Shown piece by piece: positions 54,871-64,000 of a stretch of 64,000 bases of DNA. The stretch comes from Symsagittifera roscoffensis (taxonomy: Eukaryota; Xenacoelomorpha; Acoela; Convolutidae). Made by a program: the position numbers and the translations under genes. The notes under the pieces are model-generated. The model made no database searches. It had not been told where the DNA came from and saw only the letters and a program-made list of their open reading frames with translations. The stretch covers positions 124,001 through 188,000 of the forward strand of contig NC_087062.1 of assembly GCF_963678635.1 (NCBI RefSeq), given 5' to 3'. The stretch's first letter is position 1, and each line of letters opens with the position of its first letter.

Positions 54871-55600
54871 ATGGGATACATTTTCAAAATTGCTAACCAA
54901 CCACAACCAAAACAGTCTTCACCGACATCTCCCCAAGAAAACCCAAAAATACCTGCAACTACCCAAAACCGCCGAACATCCACACGAATTTCATTTCAAG
55001 ATAACCCGTACACTTTTGAACGACATGCCCGCTTATCTAAACCACTAGAACCAGTTCAGCGGCAAGCATCCCTAAAGGAACGAACATAAAATTTGTACCC
55101 CACATTACAACAAGATTTGAATCGAATCAGACATATAAGTCAAAATCAAAATACAGTTAAAGTAAATAGACAGATTATACACCCAACACGAAACAGAAGT
55201 TTTCAGACTCCCAGAGTTACCTTTAGCATACCTCAATCACCAACACCATCAAGCTCAGAAATCTCTAGTATTACACTACCAGACACCCCTACACTTACTT
55301 CACAACAAAGCGCACCAAATATCCCTTCAGACTATCTAGGATCAACACCAACATCCGAACAAATCCGTGAAAATCCTTTTAACTAAACCCCCCACCCCCC
55401 CCAACACTGGCGAACGACTACCTTATTGGACAACACAATCTTACCCACCAGGAGAACCAAACTTAGTAAAAGAACCAACAGATATTTCATCAGATACAAC
55501 ATTATCATTCTTACCAGAAACATTATCACTCCCCTCGGCACCATCATTAAGTCGAATATCACCATCACTTTTCCCCTTTAAATTTTCCAAATAATCTTGA
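54871..55600 (+). pseudogene. Pro/Ser/Thr-rich ORF upstream of the envelope-like gene
   Basis: Frames 54871-55089, 55093-55386 and 55367-55594 join with one stop and one frameshift (at a C run near 55385-55400) to give about 240 codons. The composition is Pro/Ser/Thr/Gln/Asn with scattered Arg (RTSTRISFQDNPYTFERHAR; SFQTPRVTFSIPQSPTPSSS). No membrane segment or domain is seen. It is probably a disordered protein, either a separate ORF or the N-terminal part of the envelope precursor. Confidence 0.5.
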
Positions 55601-58340
55601 CGCTCGATACAGAGAACAACCAATGAATATACCCCTGCGATTAGATTGGAATACATTCGTAGTACCTCCCCCACTATTTGGACAACATAACGAAAGCCAC
55701 CGATTTCACCGTTGGGCACTTAATAGATTACAATATAGACAAGATATCCACGAAGATATCCGAGAACACAACATTCAAATACTATAACAAAACAGTCTTC
55801 AATTAAGGTTTGAAATAACAGTCAAACTTAATAATATTGTGCAACACCCCTATCCATTCAGCCCACCAAATATAACAGCTCAATCGCTACCACCACCATT
55901 TATAACAACTGAAGTAATATAAAAATACGATAGATATACAAAAAACACAATTGGATATATAAAATTTTATAATCCGTATTCCGGATTATCATACACATGT
56001 ATATTTTAAAGATATTAACATTTCAACACATCCTTTTTCTAAAATTTTCCAACCAAAACACAAATCCATCTCCTCGCACAGGACCCCATGTTTTATCAGT
56101 AACACATTATGATTGTGAAGAAAACGAACAAATAACACTATATAAGTATGCAATAAATCAAGTAACACAATGCGAAACAGAACCACAAGCTATAGAAACC
56201 GCAAATATAATAGCAACATTGTATTCAAAAGTCCGAGCAACGACAGTCACAGGATACAAAATTAAATCAACATTCTCCGAAAAGAAAGTACATTGTTCAC
56301 AAGTTTCCAACGGAAATAAAAACCGACTCGATAACGAATCAATTTACCAAATTAGTATCGAAAGACTTTTACATCCCAACCCCAATGATTGTAAAAACGA
56401 ATTATTCAGATTAAACCTAGCAATAAATAAACACTCACACAGAAAAATAGTAAACTTTCAAGTCTTTGTCTTTGCTCTGTACATCAAGCAGAACTTGAAC
56501 GACATCAAGGACTTATTAAACAAGACGAAAATTACCCATATAATGGCGCACACGGACGATTAACTTATGATATACACGATAAACATTGGATACCACACTT
56601 TGGAATAAATAATCCTTCAAACCGCAAAGCAGACACAAAAAATGAAGGATATCAAGAAATAATGTTTTTTGATTGGAAAATACAACTTGAAAAAATACAA
56701 CTCACACGAGATTTATCTGATAACACAATGATCTATCAAGGAATTAGATTATCTTGCAAAAACGATCAAGGTTATTGTGACCCCACAACAAGAACCCAAG
56801 CAACAATTGTTTTGTTTCCCGAAGATACATGCACATCATTTCAAGTAGCAAAAATACACGCTCGAATGATAAAATTTCATGAAAAAAATTTCATTGAATC
56901 AATTCCGTACGAACAAGTGAACCCATCTCACGAACAAAGCAATGATTTCAAAAATTCACACAACATAGAAAATAAATTAACACGTTTTCAAATCTATCAA
57001 GAAACAGAATTTGCATGTATATACACAAACCCACTCTACAAAACACAATATTTAGAAAAACTTGTAGAATTCGAAAAAGGTTTACCAGAGTTATCACTTA
57101 TGAATAACACCTACTTTGGTAATATACATTACGATATTCACTTAGATATGAAATTAGACTACATATTTAGTAGAATTTTTCAAGAAATGTCATTTTCTGA
57201 ATTAGAAACACTTGCGAATTAGAAAACTACGCGAATTAGAAAGAACACAAAACTTACAATCACTCGCATTAGCAGTATCAAAAATACCCTACGCAGGATA
57301 TTTATTATCAGGAAAAGGTCAATTTTTCTTGATTATGAAGGAAACGTTTTATGGTTTTACACTTGCACTAAAAAAATATCACCCCGTTATGTTTTTGAAG
57401 ATAAACGTTGTTAAAGAAGAATCCCCATATTCTACAAAAATAAAGTACATTTTGTCGATAAACTATCAAAACGAATTTTTTTTGAGATACCGCAGTCCCA
57501 TGTGGATCAGAAAATAGCCACAATGTCGTACAATTAAACCCTGATGAAGATAAATACTATCTACTCACACCATATCCTACATTAATGCAACCACTAAAAA
57601 AGTTTTCACCAGAAAGTATCCGTCGTAATCCAACGCTCGTAACCCAAATTTTGATCTTTAATTAATTGGAATAAATTCTAAATCTGATATACCACATCAC
57701 ATTCGAACACAGCAATTTCAAGAATTACTAACACAAATGGATACAATACAACGACAATCAATCAACCAAAATTTACGAAAACTTGCCGAAACCGCAGAAT
57801 TTGCAGACATTTATACACAAGACTATAGCGGATATTTTAAGGAAATATAAGATAACATATCTTTAAACGGTGAAAAATACAGACCACAAAATATTTCACC
57901 CATAAACGTTTTTAGTTTAATTTTAATTTTATAGGATTTCTACGGTATGTTTAATTTTATAGGATTTATTTTCTCACCGTTAAAAGGAATCTATAACACA
58001 TGTGCTATACACACACAAGTAAACCGCCAAGCAAGTGTAGCACGAATATTATTTGCAGGATTTTTTGGAATATTTTCATCATCAATAAATAAAATATTTT
58101 AGATGCACATATAAAAGAATATAACACATAATTAGCCACAAGACCGAACACATACGACGAGGAACATAATATTGTAGACACAACACCTACAGCACCACAG
58201 ATACCAATCCTACCACAAAACCATCCACTATCATTAGTTCCCCGAAGTTTTCGAAACTTAGCAATCACAAATAATCCAAATTTCAGACCAAGTACAGCAC
58301 AAAGTCCCATTCAACACATAATGACACATCATTCATAAAA
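55601..58340 (+). pseudogene. Envelope-like glycoprotein gene, degraded (copy 1 of the 3' part)
   Basis: An ATG-less frame at 55601-55788 (LRLDWNTFVVPPPLFGQHNE) is followed by the frame 55997-56563, with spaced cysteines beginning near YDCEENEQITLYKYAINQ, and by 56662-57222. Later frames (57212-57517 and others) continue to a C-terminal hydrophobic segment, ARILFAGFFGIFSSS, at about 58030-58075, followed by a polar tail to about 58340. Position after pol, ectodomain-like cysteines and a C-terminal membrane span suggest an envelope. The first cysteine pattern resembles the class III (gB/chuvirus-like) glycoproteins captured by some animal retroelements, but this is tentative. Many frameshifts break it. 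Confidence 0.45.
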
Positions 58341-58397
58341 TGATAATACATATGAAAAATTTATCGAACAAATCCATACCACCACTTTTCAATCTCA

Positions 58398-59565
58398 AAA
58401 TAATCATCTTTTTAGCCCACGATGAGCCGACAAATTGGAGCCCTCCATCGCTCAAATTCCCACCCAGCCAACCTCCAAACTCCAATCCCAATTATCCCAC
58501 TTTTTGCTTTCCCGCCACCCGATTCTCCAGTTATTAATATACCATCCAGCACGAATTCAGATACTAACTCAGATATTTCAGTTTTTCATACCATCTCACA
58601 ATTTAACAACTCCGACGTAGAAACTCCCGACGAATTTGCAGACTCCGAACCATCTCCCTCTACCCATACCCAGACAAACCCTTCAGCTTTTTTCAGACCC
58701 CCCTTTCAACCCATTCAAACCAGTCACCCACTCCCATCACTCTCCACTCCCTCTTACGCTTCCCAAGTAACTCCAACCTATTCTCCATTTAATTCCGAAA
58801 GATCAAAGATTAACTCCCCAGATACTATCCAAATTTCCGAAGAATTCGACAATTTTATTACATTGCAACAACAATTAACATACCCCCACACTCTTACGAT
58901 ACATCAACTATCATCCACTGCAACATCATCAAATCCACCAACATCTACACCACTATCAGATTACACTCCATCATTAGCTCAATCATTCACATCCACTGAA
59001 ACATCCACTAGTACTAACCGAGCTTACCGCACTTTTAAACGCAAAATCCCAAATCACCCATTCACAACCAAACCCGGAACAGCTAAAGAAAATATCAACC
59101 ACCCGGAACACACAAAAACAAAGAACTTCCTTCAATTAACCTTACCCTCGTTTCCACAATACACTTTAAATACATCTACCACCACTACTAATAACACAAG
59201 AAATTTTGTTGATGAGCACGTTTTAATGCCAACACTTCATTGGACAGCGTATTACCACTTTACTAACCCTCTTTCTATACCACTCACTAATACACATGAA
59301 GAGAATGAAATAAGCAAAAATATACTGTATAGACTCACAACACTACTAACACCTCAATAATTTACATATGTTGGATTTTTAAAAACTCTAAAAACATTCG
59401 CCGCACCCCGAGCTAACGATTTCTCAATCGAATATTACAATCACCACATCATACGCCCTAACCAAGCTCAGTTTTTAGACGAAGACCGCTATGTAAACCC
59501 GCAACTAACCGAAAATTTTTCTATTAAAACAGCATACCTTTTTACACTTTATTGTATATAGTTAA
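58398..59565 (+). pseudogene. Unidentified 3'-terminal ORF, copy 1 (312 codons open)
   Basis: The frame 58422-59360 is the longest in this element. Residues 1-180 are Pro/Ser/Thr-rich and low in complexity (SHPLPSLSTPSYASQVTPTY). A Lys/Arg patch (YRTFKRKIPNHPF) lies at about residue 205. A more ordered C-terminal part starts HVLMPTLHWTAYYHFTNPLS. The terminal TAA replaces a Gln codon preserved in copies 2 and 3 (CCTCAATAA against CCTCAACAA). The same frame continues past the stop (FTYVGFLKTLKTFAAPRAND) until the duplication junction near 59560. No homology is recognised. It lies immediately 3' of the envelope-like gene. Confidence 0.55.
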
Positions 59566-60870
59566 ACCCACTCTACAAAACACAATATTTAGAAAAACTT
59601 GTAGAATTCGAAAACGGTTTACCAGAATTATCACTTATGAATAACACCTACTTTGGTAATATACATTACGATATTCACTTAGATATGAAATTAGACTACA
59701 TATTTAGTAGAATTTTTCAAGAAATGTCATTTTCTGAATTAGAAACACTTCATCAACTATGCGAATTAGAAAGAACACAAAACTTACAATCACTCGCATT
59801 AGCAGTATTAAAAATACCCTACGCAGGATATTTATTATCAGGAAAAAGGTCAAACTTTCTTGATTATGAAGGAAACGTTTTATGGTTTTATACTTGCACT
59901 AAAAAAGTATCACCCCGATATGTTTTTGAAGATAAACGTTGTTAAAAAAGAATCCCCATATTCTACGAAAATAAAGAACATTTTGTCGATACACTTTCAA
60001 AACGAACTTTTTTTTGAGATACCGCAGTCCCATGTGGATCAGAAAATAGCCACAATGTCGTACAATTAAACCCTGACGAAGATAAATACTATCTACTCAC
60101 ACCATATCCTACATTAATGCAACCACTAAAAAAGTTTTCACCAGAAAGTATCCGTCGTAATCCAACGCTCGTAACCCAAATTTTGATCTTTAATTAATTG
60201 GAATAAATTCTAAATCTGATATACCACATCACATTCGAACACAGCAATTTCAAGAATTACTAACACAAATGGATACAATACAACGACAATCAATCAACCA
60301 AAATTTACGAAAACTTGCCGAAACCGCAGGATTTGCAGACATTTATACACAAGACTATAGCGGATATTTTAAGGAAATATAAGATAACATATATTTAAAC
60401 GGTGAAAAATACAGACCACAAAATATTTCACCCATAAACGTTTTTAGTTTAATTTTAATTTTATAGGATTTCTACGGTATGTTTAATTTTATAGGATTTC
60501 TTTTCTCACCGTTAAAAGGAATCTATAACACATGTGCTATACACACACAAGTAAACCGCCAAGCAAGTGTAGCACGAATATTATTTTCAGGATTTTTTGG
60601 AATATTTTCATCATCAATAAATAAAATATTTTAGATGCACAAATAAAAGAATATAACACAAAATTAGCCACAAGACCGAACACATACGACGAAGAACATA
60701 ATATTGTAGACACAACACCTACAGCACCACTGATACCAACCCTACCACAAAACCATCCACTATCATTAGTTCCCCGAAGTTTTCGAAACTTAGCAATGAC
60801 AAATAATCCAAATTTCAGACCAAGTACAGCACAAAGTCCCAATCAACACATAATTGCACATCATACACAA
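59565..60870 (+). pseudogene. Envelope-like gene 3' part, copy 2
   Basis: This repeats copy 1 from about 57015 onward: frames 59637-59945 and 59860-60069, the Lys-rich middle, the hydrophobic segment (about 60560-60620) and the polar tail. It carries the same ATTTTAATTTTATAGGATTTC variant before the membrane segment as copy 1, unlike copy 3. A stop (TAG near 59564) lies at the junction, so this copy has no start and is not expressible alone. Confidence 0.75.
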
Positions 60871-61625
60871 AATGAAAGATCAAATATTAACTCCCCAGAT
60901 ACCATCCAAATTTCCGAAGAATTCGACAATTTTATTACATTGCAACAACAATTAACATACCCCCACACTCTTACGTAACATCAACTATCATCCACAGCAA
61001 CATCATCAAATCCACCAACATCTACACCACTATCAGATTACTCTCCATCATTAGCTCAATCATTCACATCCACTGAAACATCCACTAGCACTAACCGAGC
61101 TTACCGCACTTTTAAACGCAAATTCCCAAATCACCCATTCACAACCAAACCCGGAACAGCTAAAGAAAATATCAACCACCCGGAACGCACAAAAACAAAT
61201 AACTTCCTTCAATTAACCTTACCCTCGTTTCCACAATACATTTTAAATACATCTACCACCACTACTAATAACACAAGAAATTTTGTTGATGAGCACGTTT
61301 TAATGCCAACACTTCATTGGACAGCGTATTACCACTTTACTAACCCTCTTTCTATACCACTCACTAATACACATGAAGATAATGAAATAAGCAAAAATAT
61401 ACTGTATAGACTCACAACACTACTAACACCTCAACAATTTACATATGTTGGATTTTTAAAAACTCTAAAAACATTTGCCGCACCCCGAGCTAACAATTTC
61501 TCAATCGAATATTACGATCACCACATCATACGCCCTAACCAAGCTCAATTTTTAGACGAAGACCAAACCCGCAACTAACCGAAATTTTTTCTATTAAAAC
61601 AGCATACCTTTTTACACTTTATTGT
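60870..61625 (+). pseudogene. Unidentified 3'-terminal ORF, copy 2 (internally deleted)
   Basis: The N-terminal low-complexity part is lost. Sequence resumes at SPDTIQISEEFDNFITLQQQ (about 60895), is frameshifted near 60975, and continues as the frame 61303-61578, which keeps Gln where copy 1 has a stop. A small deletion near 61563 (ACCAAACCC, where copy 1 has ACCGCTATGTAAACCC) breaks the end before the junction. Confidence 0.75.
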
Positions 61626-62775
61626 ATATACACAAACCCACTCTACAAAACACAATATTTAGAAAAACTTGTAGAATTCGAAAAAGGTTTACCAGAATTA
61701 TCACTTATGAATAACACCTACTTTGGTAATATATATTACGATATTCACTTAGATATGAAATTAGACTACATATTTAGTAGAATTTTTCAAAAAATGTCAT
61801 TTTCTGAATTAGAAACACTTCATCAACTATGCGAATTAGAAAGAACACAAAACATACAATCACCCGCATTAGCAGTATTAAAAACACCCTACGCACGATA
61901 TTTATTATCAGGAAAAAGGTCAAACTTTCTTGATTATGACGGAAACGTTTTATGGTTTTATACTTGCACTAACAAAATATCACCCCGATATGTTTTTGAA
62001 GATAAACGTTGTTAAAAAAGAATCCCCATATTCTACAAAAATAAAGTACATTTTGTCGATACACTTTCAAAACAATTTTTTTTTGAGATACCGCAATCCC
62101 ATGTGGATCAGAAAATAGCCACAATGTCGTACAATTAAACCCTGACGAAGATAAATACTATCTACTCACACCATATCCTACATTAATGCAACCACTAAAA
62201 AAGTTTTCACCAGAAAGTATCCGTCGTAATCCAACGCTCGTAACCCAAATATTGATCTTTAATTAATTGGAATAAATTCTAAATCTGATATACCACATCA
62301 CATTCGAACACAACAATTTCAAGAATTACTAACACAAATGGATACAATACAACGACAATCAATCGACCAAAATTTAAGAAAACTTGCCGAAACCGCAGGA
62401 TTTGCAGACATTTATACACAAGACTACAGCGAATATTTTAAGGAAATATAAGATAACATATATTTAAACGGTGAAAAATACAGACCACAAAATATTTCAC
62501 CCATAAACGTTTTTAGTTTTGTAACACTAAAAAAATGAAATTCTCGCCTTTCTAGGATGGCCTTTTTACATCTTAAAAAGATTGACTATCTTATACGCTA
62601 TGTTTAATTTTATAGGATTTCTTTTCTCACCGTTAAAAGGAATCTACAACACATGTGCTATACGCACACAAGTAAACCGCCAAGCAAGTGTAGCACGAAT
62701 ATTATTTGCAGGATTTTTTGGAATATTTTCATCATCAAAAAATAAAATATTTTAGATGCACAAATAAAAGAATAT
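61625..62775 (+). pseudogene. Envelope-like gene 3' part, copy 3
   Basis: This is homologous to copies 1 and 2, but it keeps about 75 extra bases at 62520-62600 (GCCTTTCTAGGATGGCCTTT) just before the hydrophobic segment. In copies 1 and 2 these are replaced by a short AT-rich repeat. The hydrophobic segment follows at about 62600-62740. The polar tail is missing through the copy-3 deletion. Confidence 0.75.
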
Positions 62776-63671
62776 ACTACTAACACCTCAACAATTTACA
62801 TATGTTGGATTTTTAAAAACTCTAAAAACATTCGCTGCACCCCGAGCTAACGATTTCTCAATCGAATATTTACGATCACAACATCATACGCCCTAACCAA
62901 GCTCAATTTTTAGACGAAGACCGCTTTGCAAACCCGCAACTAACCGAAATTTTTTTTATTAAAACAGCATACCTTTTTACACTTATTATTCTTGATAAAA
63001 CGCACGATCATATAATTTCCGAGGCACTAATTGACATACAAGCATATGAAAGCTTCTATGATAAATTTCAGTTATTTTCACTAACCTTTCACTTTCTTTC
63101 ACCACAAGAACGCGATTGTACTGTTCTCACGATATAATGTCACGCACTAAACAAACACATACTTACACATACTATCGTTTTATACAAAACCATTTTGATT
63201 TACCTACAACATCACGACAACCCCACCATCGTTTTCAGTTTATTAACTCGAAATACACGTCACCCTTTTTTCTTAATTTTACATATTGCATTAAAAATAC
63301 TAACCTACACGGCATCCTCCGCAACTACGACCCAATTACCCAAATGTAAATATTCTGTCCAATCACGAAGACCTTCAATGATGAAGAATCAAGACCCTTC
63401 ATTATCCCGCATGAATTTATACAACCTACTGAAATCCCCATATAAGAGTTTATTCATAATACTAATTATAATCACAAAAATTTACAATCTAATCCAAAAC
63501 ACACCTCATGAATTCGCAGTATGCACCGAAGAACTTAACACCATCAACGCACTTCAGTTGCTTTGGCCACTGATGCAAACTAAAAATGTCATACGCATAC
63601 TAGCCAAGTTATTAAAAACAACCGATTTGATTCACGAAATCTTCCGACATGGCTTTTTTCCCGATGACTAA
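62776..63671 (+). pseudogene. Unidentified 3'-terminal ORF, copy 3 with the natural 3' end
   Basis: Starting at the Gln-containing LLTPQQFTYVGFLKTL segment, this copy runs past the point where copies 1 and 2 are cut. The ATG-less frame continues with TAYLFTLIILDKTHDHIISE and AYESFYDKFQLFSLTFHFLS to about 63135. The frame 63195-63671 then carries a hydrophobic stretch (YKSLFIILIIITKIYNLIQN) and a Leu-rich C-terminus (LNTINALQLLWPLMQTKNVI). The full-length ancestral product would have had roughly 600 residues. I recognise no domain. A receptor, accessory or second membrane protein are all possible. Confidence 0.5.
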
Positions 63672-64000
63672 GGCAAGTATAATTAAAATAAATTTACTAA
63701 TAAATTCAAAATTGTAATAACCATTTTCTCTAATTGTTTAAATTACTCTTTTAGTCTTCTCACCACAATCATCTATAAAAACAGAAAAAAGAGAAATAAA
63801 AATACAAACTTGTTAAATTAGAATACAACTCAAGTAAAACTCTTTTGCTAAAACTTTTTTGCTAAAACTATTTTGCTATACTAAATTTTTTACTAAATAT
63901 TGTAGTAAAACTCATACCCAATGTAGTGATTTTATATATAAATTATTTCCCCAAGAAGCAGTAAAATTATATAGGATGAAAATTTATAAATTTAAAATTT
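63672..64000. other. AT-rich 3' flank
   Basis: No gene is visible. TTTTGCTAAAACT is repeated three times near 63842-63878. The 3' LTR of the retroelement would be expected here or beyond the window. Confidence 0.5.

Larger units (their letters stand above)
57015..62990 (+). repeat. Tandem triplication of env 3' end plus terminal ORF, with nested deletions
   Basis: The landmark ATGAATAACACCTACTTTGG is at 57100, 59637 and 61707, so the periods are 2,537 and 2,070. The 467-bp difference is a deletion in copy 2 that joins the tail after the envelope membrane segment (about 60870) directly to the middle of the terminal ORF. Copy 3 has a larger deletion, joining the equivalent of 58110 to the equivalent of 59343 (near 62775). 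The junctions at about 59560 and 61625 share TATTGTATATA-type sequence with the parental site near 57015 (TGTATATACA), so microhomology was used. Confidence 0.9.
45044..63671 (+). mobile_element. Large AT-rich Ty3-like retroelement with envelope-like and extra ORFs
   Basis: The order on the plus strand is a long gag, retropepsin, RT, RNase H, integrase with D,D35E, small hydrophobic ORFs, a Pro/Ser/Thr-rich ORF, an envelope-like gene, and an unidentified ORF. Gag to integrase is the Ty3/gypsy order. The element spans 18.6 kb, about 4.6 kb of it from tandem duplications. Without them it would still be about 14 kb, longer than most Ty3-like elements. Nearly all genes are frameshifted, so it is a fossil. 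LTRs were not delimited. Confidence 0.75.

Noticed and set aside
16797-64000. tRNA or rRNA genes
   Set aside because: No cloverleaf with A and B boxes or rRNA-like conserved stretch was recognised by eye. A tRNAscan run would settle it.

Overview
The window looks like a chromosome segment from an invertebrate animal. It is AT-rich, and I see no host gene that I can defend. Everything recognisable is satellite DNA or a decayed mobile element. The evidence for an animal is a Maverick/Polinton with adenovirus-like virion genes, animal-type Ty3-like retroelements (one with an envelope-like gene), plausible short introns and AATAAA signals. I cannot name the phylum.

Region 1 (1-16796) is a complex satellite. 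Its basic monomer is 63 bp. Monomers are grouped into higher-order units by a diverged 'spacer' made of older monomers. Nearly every monomer type keeps the same short dyad, AAGTGT-4 nt-ACACTT. A 200-N assembly gap lies at 11857-12056. Region 2 (16797-18828) is AT-rich non-genic DNA holding a 372-bp foldback element. A partial second copy of that element lies at 35548-35738, on the other side of the Maverick.

Region 3 (about 18829-35340) is a degraded Maverick/Polinton, an endogenous DNA-virus-like transposon. On the minus strand, read right to left, are several unidentified genes, an uncharacterised 204-aa protein, a packaging ATPase and a retroviral-type integrase. A tandem duplicate of the integrase/ATPase/unknown block follows. 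Then come a minor capsid gene, a small basic virion-type gene, the major capsid gene and an adenain-like cysteine protease. The protein-primed B-family DNA polymerase with N-terminal zinc fingers runs on the plus strand at the right. Almost every gene carries stops or frameshifts. A premature stop shared by both ATPase copies shows that decay began before the duplication.

Region 4 (about 35848-43370) holds the 3' end of a Ty3-like pol (RNase H, then a tail with no visible integrase), a 3.4-kb non-coding stretch with an array of CCGGAG-type sites, and the 5' part (gag) of what is probably the same family. Region 5 (about 45044-63671) is a very AT-rich Ty3-like retroelement with an unusually long gag, protease, RT/RNase H, a D,D35E integrase, small membrane ORFs, a Pro/Ser/Thr-rich ORF, an envelope-like glycoprotein and a further unidentified ORF. 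The env 3' end plus this last ORF is triplicated in tandem with nested deletions.

The most interesting signals are the envelope-plus-extra-ORF module of region 5, the duplicated Maverick block and its overlooked small genes, the regularly spaced CCGGAG array of region 4, and the dyad conserved across diverged satellite monomers.
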